This document shows positions 8,157 to 15,757 of a stretch of DNA of 20,415 nucleotides, one piece after another. Position 1 is the stretch's first letter. The number at the start of each line of letters is the position of its first letter. The stretch is from Symbiobacteriaceae bacterium (GTDB lineage Bacteria > Bacillota > JAAYKD01 > WRDA01), in NCBI GenBank assembly GCA_009783675.1, contig WRDA01000006.1, positions 1 to 20,415 on the forward strand. Direction: 5' to 3'. The position numbers and the translations under genes are program-made. Under the pieces are notes generated by a model. It saw only the letters and a program-made list of their open reading frames with translations, did not search any database and was not told the origin of the DNA.

Positions 8157-8750
8157 TTATAGTTTTCCCAGATGTTCCCTGAGCTTAGCCATGGCAATTG
8201 CGCGATGACTGATGAGGTTCTTTCTCTCAGCAGACATTTCAGCAAAACTCTCCTGCTCTCCCTGAGGGAGAAACAGTGCATCATAGCCAAAGCCACCCTG
8301 CCCTCTTAGCTCTGTGAGGATTGTTCCTTCGCAAATACCTTCGAAACATACTGTTTTTTGCAGAGGTCGCGCCAGAGCAATCACAGATACAAAGCGTGCG
8401 TTCCTGGCTTCTTTGTGTACTCCCGCCAGGACAGAGAGCAGTTTTTCGTTGTTAAGCGAGTCATCGCCCTGATTACCGGCATATCTGGCCGAGTGCACGC
8501 CTGGCATACCTTGCAGATAGTCCACCTCCAGACCCGAATCATCTGCTACTGCCCAACAATCCAGCGCTTTACTCACTGTTTCTGCTTTGGTACAGGCATT
8601 CTCGACAAAGGTTGTTCCGTTTTCTGCTATTGATAACTTGTATCCTGCATCAAAGCTGGATACGACCGAGAGATCAAGGCTGGACAAAAGTGATCTTAGT
8701 TCTGTTAATTTCCCCTCATTTCGGGAAGCTAACACTATTATACGAGTCAT
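8157..8750 (-). CDS. rdgB: Non-canonical purine NTP pyrophosphatase (RdgB/HAM1 family)
   Basis: The 197-residue enzyme hydrolyses dITP, XTP and ITP to monophosphates, keeping deaminated purines out of nucleic acids. It has the N-terminal nucleotide-binding motif SRNEGKLTEL, the catalytic AVADDSGLEVDYLQGMPG region around residues 67-84, SARYAG, and the C-terminal GGFGYDALFLP and SAERKNLISHRA motifs. Its length is normal for the family. The ATG lies one base after the rph TAG with no strong ribosome-binding site, so translation is probably coupled to rph. An rph-rdgB pair is common in Firmicutes. Confidence 0.97.
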   Translation of the reverse strand: MTRIIVLASRNEGKLTELRSLLSSLDLSVVSSFDAGYKLSIAENGTTFVENACTKAETVSKALDCWAVADDSGLEVDYLQGMPGVHSARYAGNQGDDSLNNEKLLSVLAGVHKEARNARFVSVIALARPLQKTVCFEGICEGTILTELRGQGGFGYDALFLPQGEQESFAEMSAERKNLISHRAIAMAKLREHLGKL

Positions 8751-8751
8751 G

Positions 8752-9507
8752 CTATATTGAAGCCGGTGAGGCGCTTTGCCACCCTACTTGGAGATCTCTC
8801 AGCATCTCCATCTGCCTGGAGAAGATCTCTGTCAGTCCTTCTTCCGCCAGATCGAGCATGGAATCCATCTGAACACGACTGAATGTTGAGCGCTCTCCTG
8901 AACCCTGTATTTCGATAATCTCTCTTGTGTCGGTCATTACTACATTCAAGTCTACCTGCGCACGACTGTCCTCCTCGTAGGACAGGTCAAGTAATACCTT
9001 ATTATCGACGAGTCCCACCGAGATTGCTGCAGCCTGAGCTCGCACCGGAATTTGCCGCAGGCGTCTCTCTTTGACCAGATGATTCATGGCAATCATCATC
9101 GCTAGCCATGAACCGGTTATGGCAGCGGTTCGCGTACCGCCATCCGCTTGCAAAACATCACAATCTAGAATGATGGTTCGTTCTCCAAGCTGCACAAGAG
9201 AACACACAGACCGCAATGAGCGGCCGATCAAACGCTGTATTTCCAGAGATCTGCCATTGCCTCCCAACCGCCCGCGCTCCCGCTGATTGCGCTCCTTGGT
9301 GGCTCTTGGCAGCATATCGTACTCTGCTGTCACCCAACCACTTCCCGATCCTCGCAGAAAAGGAGGAACCTTTTCGTCAACCGAAGCCGTGCAATGTACA
9401 CGGGTACTGCCACTGCAAATCAGTACCGATCCTTCTGCATACTGATTGATTCCGGCTTGAAGGACAATCTTTCTCAGTTCACCAGGATTTCTGTTATCGC
9501 TACGCAA
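8752..9507 (-). CDS. rph: Ribonuclease PH, tRNA 3'-end phosphorolytic exonuclease
   Basis: The 251-residue enzyme trims tRNA precursors from the 3' end using phosphate. Family motifs are intact: the N-terminal MRSDNRNPGELRKI, the GSTRVHCTASV strand, GWVTAEYDMLPRATKER, SLEIQRLIGRSLR, and DCDVLQADGGTRTAAITG, which lines the phosphate and active site. The start is a TTG at 9507, well supported by AAGGAGGT six bases upstream and by the fit to the family N terminus. That ribosome-binding site lies just after the stop of the marR-type gene, so the regulator and rph are likely translated from one message. Confidence 0.97.
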   Translation of the reverse strand: MRSDNRNPGELRKIVLQAGINQYAEGSVLICSGSTRVHCTASVDEKVPPFLRGSGSGWVTAEYDMLPRATKERNQRERGRLGGNGRSLEIQRLIGRSLRSVCSLVQLGERTIILDCDVLQADGGTRTAAITGSWLAMMIAMNHLVKERRLRQIPVRAQAAAISVGLVDNKVLLDLSYEEDSRAQVDLNVVMTDTREIIEIQGSGERSTFSRVQMDSMLDLAEEGLTEIFSRQMEMLRDLQVGWQSASPASI

Positions 9508-9520
9508 GGTTTTACCTCCT

Positions 9521-10003
9521 TCACTCGATGCTTATTAACTCATCAATTTTACGCAGTGACCTTACCAGTTGATTCTGCTCCTCCTTAGGTACAGCCTGGA
9601 GTATCCTGGCAAAATATTTTCTGCGAGCTTCGATTACCTCATCCAAAACCCTCTCACCTTTATCCAGGATGCAAACCCTGACGACACGGCGATCCGATAG
9701 ATCACGCTCCCTGACGACGAGTCCATTGCGCTCCATACGATTGATCAGATCGGTTGCTGTACTGAATGCAAGATAAAGCATTTCACTAAGTTCACCTATG
9801 GTCATGTTTCCATAGCGATGCAGCTGCAACAATGCGTTATGTTGTGGAGGTGTTATATCATAATCTTCCATGATTTTGCGACCCTGGCGACGTAAGACCG
9901 CGCTGATATAGCGCAGGATATCTTCCAGCTCGATCACCGTTTCATCATAATGAGGATGATCGTCATCTTTGTCATCGCTACCAGCTGTGATCTCCAGAAG
10001 CAT
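9521..10003 (-). CDS. MarR-family winged-helix transcriptional regulator
   Basis: From the ATG at 10003 the product has 160 residues. A winged helix spans about residues 55-120, with the recognition region MTIGELSEMLYLAFSTATDL followed by the wing RERDLSDRRVVRVCI, which matches the MarR D-x-R-D/S-x-R pattern. Flanking helices would form the dimer interface. A striking acidic, His-containing stretch, GSDDKDDDHPHYDE, sits near the N terminus. The frame extends to an ATG at 10069 with no ribosome-binding site; the ATG at 10003 has GGGAGG eight bases upstream and is preferred. A promoter with an overlapping palindrome lies about 170 bases upstream, consistent with autoregulation. The ligand and wider target genes are unknown. 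Confidence 0.88.
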   Translation of the reverse strand: MLLEITAGSDDKDDDHPHYDETVIELEDILRYISAVLRRQGRKIMEDYDITPPQHNALLQLHRYGNMTIGELSEMLYLAFSTATDLINRMERNGLVVRERDLSDRRVVRVCILDKGERVLDEVIEARRKYFARILQAVPKEEQNQLVRSLRKIDELISIE

Positions 10004-10118
10004 CAGCGTAGCCTCCCTGAGTAAACGAAATAAGGATAACTTCAGGACTCTGTCTGACCGGGATATCATGGCCTACAGCGAAAACCGACGCTCCCAAGCC
10101 ATCCCTGATGGACAACTC

Positions 10119-10172
10119 TTCAAGTTAGACGCACATGAACTACATTCACCCTGAAGCAGGTTTTCAAGTTAG
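10119..10172. repeat. Ten-base direct repeat TTCAAGTTAG flanking the marR leader
   Basis: TTCAAGTTAG (plus strand) occurs at 10119-10128 and again at 10163-10172, 44 bases apart start to start. The second copy runs into the TTAGT arm of the palindrome at 10169-10181. The first copy would lie in the transcribed leader and could be a secondary half-site for the regulator. Confidence 0.45.
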
Positions 10173-10181
10173 TATAACTAA
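10169..10181. promoter_or_regulatory. Candidate MarR-type operator overlapping the -10 box
   Basis: The 13-base sequence TTAGTATAACTAA is a perfect inverted repeat of TTAGT and ACTAA around a 3-base centre. TTAG/CTAA half-sites are characteristic of SlyA-like MarR proteins, and the site covers the -10 hexamer of the promoter that should drive the marR-type gene. Binding there would block RNA polymerase, the usual MarR autorepression arrangement. The palindrome is seen directly; the protein that binds it is inferred. Confidence 0.55.
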
Positions 10182-10199
10182 AAACCAGTTCTTTGTCCA
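10171..10199 (-). promoter_or_regulatory. Sigma-A-type promoter for marR-rph-rdgB and downstream genes
   Basis: On the minus strand TGGACA (10194-10199) and TATACT (10171-10176) each match consensus at 5 of 6 positions and are separated by exactly 17 bases. The site lies in the 221-base gap between the amidase stop and the preferred marR start, giving a predicted 5' leader of about 160 bases. I see no T-tract terminator between the amidase gene and this promoter, so readthrough from the upstream operon is possible. Confidence 0.65.
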
Positions 10200-10224
10200 G
10201 ATAAAGTCACTTGTGCCATCTCGG

Positions 10225-12678
10225 TCATTCAAAAAACTCCTGCAGAGCATCGAAGAGAGCGTATGCCACGCGTAAACGCCAAAAGTCATCTCGAATTAGC
10301 ATCTCTTCGATGGAGTTAGAGAGGAAGCCTACCTCAACCAGAGCTCCGGGCATCGTCGCCTGGTTGATAGGATAGAAAGCTGCTCTTTTTACACCTCTGT
10401 CGGTTAATCTCAAGGAGCCGATCAAATTACTCTGCAGTATTTCAGCAAATCTTTGGCGATCCACTGTCTCTCTCCAGTAGAAAGTTTCCACACCATTGGC
10501 TGCAGGATTAGTCGAGGCATTGTGGTGAATCGAGAGCAGAACATCAGCATTGCTATCGTTGATCATACGCACCCTATCTCTTATATCTACCGCCCGGTCA
10601 GAACTGCGAGTCATCATGACCGTAACTCCGGCTTCTTCCAGGAGATCTCTGAGTTTTAGGGCTATATCCAGAGTACTGGTAGCTTCATGAAACACAGGGT
10701 ATGTCCTGGAAATAGCACCTGTATCTCCGTTATCGATACTGTAATTACCACCATGCCCGGGATCGAGAAAGACGGTTTTACCCTGCAAACCTTTGCTGAA
10801 TAATCTTATCTCGATTTTGTCGCTGCGTTGATCGGAAAGAACCCTGTACCCGATCATGTACTCCAGCTCGATAGTCACGATCGCACCATCCTGGGTGGTT
10901 TGCGTTTTTATTTGACTAATCAGTCCATCCCGGACTAACTGCTGGGTAGGTACAGATACGACTGCTGCTCCTGGAATGGCTATTTCGATACGCTCTGGAT
11001 TAGACCTAAAAGAGACCTCGTACCCAACCAAACGACTCATCTGCAAAGTCACTATACTGCCGGAGGCATCCCTGGTGAAGGACAAAGAGTTCAACTGAGT
11101 ATCGAGGTTTATAGCAATCTCCAGTTGGTTGTCGATAACCGATATCTGATAGGTCAGAGACCTCTGTAAGTCGATATTCAACCAGCAGCCTTCCTCTGCC
11201 GGGGTAAGACTCATTTGCTTAATCAGCGAGTCTTTTTCTCGGGTAAAACCTTCGGGTATCTGAGGGAAAACACCGGGTAGGTAGATGCGGAATGTATCAC
11301 CATGACCGGCTTCGACAGCTAAAAGCTCACGCATCATCTCTGGAGAGCTATCAGGTCCGGAAAGCGATATGTTCGGTACTTCTACCATTCCGGGTTTCTC
11401 CGGTGTAATACCCTGGTGAGAGGAAGAACTGTACTCTCTGTGCAGAGGAACATCCCTCTGTCCGAATTCAAGATAGTTTGTGTTACACCAGCCTTCGAGA
11501 CCATTGTCCAGCCTTAGATAAGCCCATTCTCCCTGTCGTTTAATTAGTACAGCCACTGTACCTTTCGGTAACACGCGTGAAGAGTCATACTCCACTCCAG
11601 GACCTGCTCTGAAATTAAGGTCATCGAGGGTCGTTGCGATATACTCACGGACCATCTCTACCTGTTCATTTCCAGTAATAGGATCCTCTGTTCCTTCCTC
11701 GTCAAGAGGATTGTCGACTGCTTCTTCATCAGGATCAGGGAACAACTCACCAGTATTTCCCTCAGGACCTTCACTGCCTGTATCCCCGTTGTAAGCTGCC
11801 GGACCATTAAGATACCTGCTTTCCATTTGGGGAGCAATGCGACCATCCAGAGATAGAGTAAGTGATTCTCCATTTCCGATTTTTTGGTTGCGCATGGAAC
11901 GAATATAGTAGAAACTTGACTTGATAATTAATGACCGTCCATCAGGACTCAACCCAATGTTTAGTCCCTGAGTGCTGCCCTCCATGTCGAGGACAACCCT
12001 GGTATAAGGAGTCGCCGTTTGATGATGAGCATAACGAATGGTGGAAATCCCGGCGATATTTACCGCAAGGGTGCCTTCGGCTTCTTCCAGAATCGTATTT
12101 TGCAAATCGATCACATAGCGATCAGGATTGGCCAGGATCATGGTAGTGTAGCTAAATGATGCCGAACCAGAGATTATCAGCTCTACCCCCGAAGATAATC
12201 GCATTACTTCTCCTATGCTGATCATCACTGGAAAATTGACGGCGACGATGTTTTGATCGCTGTAGTAGTCTACCCTTACACCCAGTTCCTCTGCCAGGAA
12301 ACGTAAAGGAACATAAGTGGATTGATCGTAGATACGAGCGGCTACATCGAGTTGGACAGCATGATCATCTACCCACACGGTCTGTTCACCGATGCGCATG
12401 ATGATGCTGGATCCGCTACCGCTGATCGTAACTGACTGTTCATCAGGATCCCAGTGCACAATCGCACCAAAGTATTCTGCAAAAACTCTGGCCGGGATCA
12501 GAAGTCGATCTTCGATAATGAGAGGATCCTTGCCGAGATTGACTATGGAATCGTTGATTTGCAATCTGATAGGTTCATCCGCATATAGATATAAAGCCAT
12601 GGTGCCGGAACCACGAGTTGCAACGACTAAGAGCATAAATAATAAAGCTGTTAGCAGCCAACTCCTGTACCTGCCCAT
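10225..12678 (-). CDS. Secreted multi-domain N-acetylmuramoyl-L-alanine amidase (Amidase_3)
   Basis: The 817-residue enzyme cleaves the bond between MurNAc and the stem peptide. Numbering from the in-frame GTG at 12687 (subtract 3 for the ATG), a signal or membrane segment at 8-26 is followed by a copper-amine-oxidase-type N-terminal domain (about 38-152), a first AMIN-like region (155-262), an acidic linker (300-345), and an SH3b domain (348-408, LNFRAGPGVEYDS). Next come beta-rich, AMIN-like segments (455-630) and the catalytic domain (636-820). The zinc ligands H645, E668 and H721 and the catalytic E785 (VEVGFLSN) are present. The ATG at 12678 has AGGAGG eight bases upstream; the GTG directly abuts it and is disfavoured. 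It follows yraN by 17 bases, at the end of the ribosome-assembly operon. Confidence 0.93.
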   Translation of the reverse strand: MGRYRSWLLTALLFMLLVVATRGSGTMALYLYADEPIRLQINDSIVNLGKDPLIIEDRLLIPARVFAEYFGAIVHWDPDEQSVTISGSGSSIIMRIGEQTVWVDDHAVQLDVAARIYDQSTYVPLRFLAEELGVRVDYYSDQNIVAVNFPVMISIGEVMRLSSGVELIISGSASFSYTTMILANPDRYVIDLQNTILEEAEGTLAVNIAGISTIRYAHHQTATPYTRVVLDMEGSTQGLNIGLSPDGRSLIIKSSFYYIRSMRNQKIGNGESLTLSLDGRIAPQMESRYLNGPAAYNGDTGSEGPEGNTGELFPDPDEEAVDNPLDEEGTEDPITGNEQVEMVREYIATTLDDLNFRAGPGVEYDSSRVLPKGTVAVLIKRQGEWAYLRLDNGLEGWCNTNYLEFGQRDVPLHREYSSSSHQGITPEKPGMVEVPNISLSGPDSSPEMMRELLAVEAGHGDTFRIYLPGVFPQIPEGFTREKDSLIKQMSLTPAEEGCWLNIDLQRSLTYQISVIDNQLEIAINLDTQLNSLSFTRDASGSIVTLQMSRLVGYEVSFRSNPERIEIAIPGAAVVSVPTQQLVRDGLISQIKTQTTQDGAIVTIELEYMIGYRVLSDQRSDKIEIRLFSKGLQGKTVFLDPGHGGNYSIDNGDTGAISRTYPVFHEATSTLDIALKLRDLLEEAGVTVMMTRSSDRAVDIRDRVRMINDSNADVLLSIHHNASTNPAANGVETFYWRETVDRQRFAEILQSNLIGSLRLTDRGVKRAAFYPINQATMPGALVEVGFLSNSIEEMLIRDDFWRLRVAYALFDALQEFFE

Positions 12679-12695
12679 GACATACACCTCCTGGC

Positions 12696-13043
12696 TTAGA
12701 ATGCCTCTTTAAAATGCTTTAAGTGGACCAATCCACCCTGGTGATCGAAGAGCAAAGAAATAACATCGAAACGAATTGTAGCATAGAAGGTTTGGCAATC
12801 ACTAAGGTATATGCCGGCCAAAAGGCGCAGTTTCTTTTGCTTCGCCTTCGTCACCGACTCGAAGCCCTCTCCATAGAGTAAACTACGGCGGCTCTTAACC
12901 TCAACGATTACCAGCGTATCACCCTGATTAGCAAGGAGATCGATTTCTCCTCTGGGAGTGCGATAATTTCGTTGCAAGATCTGGTATCCCAGTTTTATCA
13001 GGTACTCAGCCGCTAACTCTTCACCCTGTCTACCAAGGCGCAA
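12696..13043 (-). CDS. yraN: YraN/UPF0102-family nuclease-fold protein
   Basis: The 115-residue product has the YraN pattern: an N-terminal helix (LGRQGEELAAEYLIKLGY), the strand ILQRNYRTPRGEIDLLA and the motif VIVEVKSRR. Together these give the E-x(n)-D-x(n)-E-V-K set of a PD-(D/E)xK nuclease-like core. The cellular role of the family is poorly defined; a DNA-processing function is suggested by the fold and by its habitual position next to rnhB. The start is a TTG at 13043 with only a distant purine-rich stretch upstream; the rnhB stop 22 bases earlier is in the same frame, leaving only this TTG or a CTG at 13055. Weak initiation or coupling to rnhB is likely. Confidence 0.9.
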   Translation of the reverse strand: MRLGRQGEELAAEYLIKLGYQILQRNYRTPRGEIDLLANQGDTLVIVEVKSRRSLLYGEGFESVTKAKQKKLRLLAGIYLSDCQTFYATIRFDVISLLFDHQGGLVHLKHFKEAF

Positions 13044-13064
13044 AGCAGGATTGCTCAGTGGAGC

Positions 13065-13676
13065 TCACTCCTCTCCTAATCTGAGCTGCAGGTTTCTTAA
13101 AAAGGTATGGCGATGAAATGAAGACGGACCGTATTCTTTAAGCATGGCATAGTGCATGCGAGTAGGGTATCCTTTATGTCTGGCAAAACCGTACTGGGGA
13201 AAATCATCTGCAGCCTTTACCATGATCTGATCTCTGGTAACCTTAGCGATCACTGATGCTGCAGCGATAGACCTGACCTGGGCATCTCCTTTGATTATAC
13301 CATTCTGAGGACCCTGCCAGGAGGGAATTTCCCAACCATCAACCAGGAGATAGTCCGGTTGATACTTCATTGCCTCGACCGCTCTTAGCATAGCCAGGAA
13401 GGACGCCTGTCTGATATTAATCGAGTCTATTTCTTCCACAGTCGAAAGTCCAACAGCAAAGTCGGCTTCACTGATGAGGATTTTATACAGTCTCTCTCGC
13501 TGAATCGCCGATATCTTCTTGGAGTCATTAAGACCAGGCAAAGCAATACCAGCAGGCAAAACCACACAGGCGGCAACCACAGGACCAGCAAGGGGACCGC
13601 GACCTGCCTCGTCGACCCCGCAGATATGGTGAAAGCCTTGTTCGGTCAAATCCGTTTCCAGATTAAGCCAGGACAC
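13065..13676 (-). CDS. rnhB: Ribonuclease HII
   Basis: This enzyme cuts the RNA strand of RNA-DNA hybrids and removes misincorporated ribonucleotides. Motifs are complete: GVDEAGRGPLAGPV with the first Asp-Glu pair, LNDSKKIS, DYLLVDG, IIKGDAQVRSIAAASVIAKV followed by TRD, and YGFARHKGYPT. The frame is open back to 13832, which would overlap the end of rbgA by about 100 bases, but the extra residues do not resemble the family. The GTG at 13676 has GGTGGAG five bases upstream and gives 203 residues, the normal short form. A TTG at 13697 is an alternative. It follows rbgA by 52 bases, the usual Firmicutes order. Confidence 0.94.
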   Translation of the reverse strand: MSWLNLETDLTEQGFHHICGVDEAGRGPLAGPVVAACVVLPAGIALPGLNDSKKISAIQRERLYKILISEADFAVGLSTVEEIDSINIRQASFLAMLRAVEAMKYQPDYLLVDGWEIPSWQGPQNGIIKGDAQVRSIAAASVIAKVTRDQIMVKAADDFPQYGFARHKGYPTRMHYAMLKEYGPSSFHRHTFLRNLQLRLGEE

Positions 13677-13728
13677 CGAAACTCCACCAGCAGACAACTC
13701 ATCACGACCTTCCAACCTTACATTGGTG

Positions 13729-14586
13729 TCACCGATTAGGTAGCTCCAGAGAAATCCTGCCAATTCTACCATCACGAAACTCATCAAGGCATTGCTGTGC
13801 TGCTCGTAAGGTGTCGACTTTGCCTCCGGCAAGCAGAGCTCCGCGACGAATCCCTATCTCCTGCAGGAGATTCGTCACATCATCAGGTAGGTTATTCAGT
13901 TGAAAGCGTTTGCACAACAATCCGGGATAAAGGTTACTGAGTCGTCCAAGTAAATAGAGAGTTACTGCCTCGATAGAAAACACAGCGTCGGATATGGCAC
14001 CGGTTGCGGCGAGCTTCAGACCCACCTCTTCGTCTCCGATGCGAGGCATTAAAATACCTGGCATGTCCAGCAAATCCAGGTCTTCTCTTAAGCGCACCCA
14101 TTGTTCCTTCCGTGTGACTCCTGGACGATCAGCAACTGTCAGGCGCTTCTTACCTACCAACCGGTTAATTAAGGTCGACTTACCAACATTCGGAATGCCG
14201 ACAATCATCAGGCGAGGAGCGCGTGGCAAACGCCTCTTAGCCTGCCACTTCTCCAGCGCAGGCTTTGCTAATGATGAGACAGTCAGCGGAACTGCCTTCA
14301 GACTCCCACTATCGCTGGCTGCTACAGCCAGAGCCGTATCACCGGATTCCTGAAAGAAGTCAAGCCACTGTCTGGTAACTACAGGATCAGCGAGATCAGC
14401 TTTGTTCAACAGGATGAGTCGAGGTTTGCCTCCGATAAGCTTCCCAATTTCCGGGTTTCGGCTGGCTGCAGGAATACGGGCGTCGATCAATTCGACTACC
14501 ACATCCACCAACTGCAGATGCTCGCTGACCATACGCCTGGCTTTGACCATGTGGCCAGGATACCACTGTATCTGCTGAGTTACCAT
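13729..14586 (-). CDS. rbgA: Ribosome biogenesis GTPase RbgA (YlqF)
   Basis: The 285-residue protein is a circularly permuted GTPase needed for late 50S subunit assembly. The N terminus has QWYPGHMVKARR, containing the conserved catalytic His of the family. The GTPase motifs appear in permuted order: G4 NKADL near residue 61, G1 GIPNVGKST near 134-142, and G3 DMPG. A C-terminal helical domain of about 90 residues follows, matching the RbgA-specific ribosome-binding extension. The ATG at 14586 has GGGGA seven bases upstream. It lies 36 bases after rplS, whose 50S protein L19 is part of the particle it helps to mature. Confidence 0.96.
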   Translation of the reverse strand: MVTQQIQWYPGHMVKARRMVSEHLQLVDVVVELIDARIPAASRNPEIGKLIGGKPRLILLNKADLADPVVTRQWLDFFQESGDTALAVAASDSGSLKAVPLTVSSLAKPALEKWQAKRRLPRAPRLMIVGIPNVGKSTLINRLVGKKRLTVADRPGVTRKEQWVRLREDLDLLDMPGILMPRIGDEEVGLKLAATGAISDAVFSIEAVTLYLLGRLSNLYPGLLCKRFQLNNLPDDVTNLLQEIGIRRGALLAGGKVDTLRAAQQCLDEFRDGRIGRISLELPNR

Positions 14587-14622
14587 CTGATTATCCCCGA
14601 GCGTGAAGGTCGGCTCACAGTC

Positions 14623-14976
14623 TTACCGCCTGCTGGCCTCTCTTACCCTGGTAGCAGCCTTACCAATCTTATCACGTAGATAGAAAAGACGTGCTCGTCT
14701 GACAAAGCCTCGCCTGGTAACCTCGACTTTATCGATACGCGGTGAGTGCACAAGGAAGGTGCGTTCCACACCGACTCCTGAAGATATTTTACGTACAGTA
14801 AAAGTCTCTCTTGCTCCCCCACCCGATCTCTTAATGACGAGACCTTCAAATACCTGTACTCGTTCTTTACCACCTTCAACAACTTTCGCATGAACGCGTA
14901 CCGTATCACCAGGTTTAAAAACGGGAAGATCCCGCCGTAACATCTCACTCTCCAGAGCAAGTATCGTTGGATGCAT
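14623..14976 (-). CDS. rplS: 50S ribosomal protein L19
   Basis: The 117-residue protein sits at the 30S-50S interface. It shows the L19 pattern FKPGDTVRVHAKVVEGGKER, VFEGLVIKRSGGG, ETFTVRKIS-GVGVERTF, the hallmark SPRIDKVEVTRRG, and a basic C terminus. The ATG at 14976 lies 4 bases after the trmD stop and has AAGGGAG eight bases upstream, inside the last trmD codons. The in-frame TTG at 15000 is disfavoured. The strong start contrasts with the weak starts of rimM and trmD in the same message. Confidence 0.98.
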   Translation of the reverse strand: MHPTILALESEMLRRDLPVFKPGDTVRVHAKVVEGGKERVQVFEGLVIKRSGGGARETFTVRKISSGVGVERTFLVHSPRIDKVEVTRRGFVRRARLFYLRDKIGKAATRVREASRR

Positions 14977-14980
14977 GTTA

Positions 14981-15739
14981 TTAGCTCCCTTCAGACCCAA
15001 TATAGGGTATCTCTCTTAATATATTCCTTAGTATCTCCTGATCAGTGCCGGACAAATCGGCTTTGAGGAGAAGATCCGGTCTCCTTTGCATAGTCCTGCG
15101 AATTGCCTGGGTCCTTCTCCAGCGGGCAATGGCTCCATGATTACCTTCGAGTAATACTTCAGGGACAGCATCTCCCCGATAGACAGCTGGTCGCGTATAC
15201 TGCGGATACTCCAGGAGGGAATCTTCGAAACTCTCTCTCAGAGCAGACTCTGTCGAACCCAACACACCAGGCAGCAGGCGACATACGGCATCCACAACAA
15301 CCATTGCTGCCGTTTCTCCTCCGGAGAGGATATAATCACCAAGGGAGATCTCCCGTTGTACATAACGGTCAATAAAACGCTGATCTATCCCCTCATAATG
15401 CCCGCAAATCAGGATCAGGTTACTCAACCTGGACAAGTCACGTACGATCTGCTGTGTCAGAGGGACTCCTCCGGGGCTGAGATGAACAATATCCGCGGTA
15501 CCAGGAAGAGAAGCAGTAAGTCCTTGCAAAGCTTCGGTCAGTGGTTCAGGCTTAAGCAACATGCCAGCACCTCCACCGAAAGGGTAATCATCGGCAGTTC
15601 GATGCCTGTCCAGGCAGTACTGACGTACATCACGGATATGCACCTCAGCAGCACCAGCCAGCAACGCTCGTTTGAGGATACCCTCGCTCAGAAATCCCAG
15701 GAAAAGATCGGGAAAAAGAGTCAGGATATCGATGCGAAT
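14981..15739 (-). CDS. trmD: tRNA (guanine37-N1)-methyltransferase TrmD, apparently with an ATT start codon
   Basis: TrmD makes m1G37 in tRNAs and prevents +1 frameshifting. The 252-residue product has the N terminus xRIDILTLFPDLF, the DRHRTADDYPFGGGAGM loop, and the trefoil-knot SAM site LILICGHYEGIDQRF through SLGDYILSGGE. No ATG, GTG or TTG occurs in frame between the upstream TAG (15758-15760, the rimM stop) and a TTG at 15664. That TTG would delete the conserved RIDILTLFP strand. An ATT at 15737-15739 occupies the exact family Met position, with AAGGAGG eight bases upstream. CTG at 15745 is an alternative, only two bases from the ribosome-binding site. A single-base sequence error (ATG to ATT) would also explain this. 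Confidence 0.94.
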   Translation of the reverse strand: MRIDILTLFPDLFLGFLSEGILKRALLAGAAEVHIRDVRQYCLDRHRTADDYPFGGGAGMLLKPEPLTEALQGLTASLPGTADIVHLSPGGVPLTQQIVRDLSRLSNLILICGHYEGIDQRFIDRYVQREISLGDYILSGGETAAMVVVDAVCRLLPGVLGSTESALRESFEDSLLEYPQYTRPAVYRGDAVPEVLLEGNHGAIARWRRTQAIRRTMQRRPDLLLKADLSGTDQEILRNILREIPYIGSEGS

Positions 15740-15747
15740 GCTCAGGA

Positions 15748-15754
15748 CCTCCTT
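15748..15754 (-). promoter_or_regulatory. trmD: Ribosome-binding site that fixes the trmD start
   Basis: AAGGAGG on the minus strand lies 8 bases before the ATT codon at 15739, ideal spacing, and overlaps none of the rimM codons. Only two bases separate it from the in-frame CTG at 15745, which argues for ATT as the initiator. Confidence 0.75.
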
Positions 15755-15757
15755 CTC

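Noticed and set aside
8156..8161. TATAAT (minus strand) at the rdgB stop as a promoter for the GH3-like gene
   Set aside because: It overlaps the last Leu and stop codons of rdgB, and the bases 17 upstream (GCTCAG) do not resemble a -35 box.
13677..13832. Longer rnhB reading with 52 extra N-terminal residues
   Set aside because: It overlaps the end of rbgA by about 100 bases, the residues do not fit the family, and a GTG with a good ribosome-binding site exists at 13676.
13994..14353. Plus-strand open frame of 119 codons
   Set aside because: It is antisense to the conserved GTPase domain of rbgA and Ser/Arg/Pro-rich, typical of a shadow frame.
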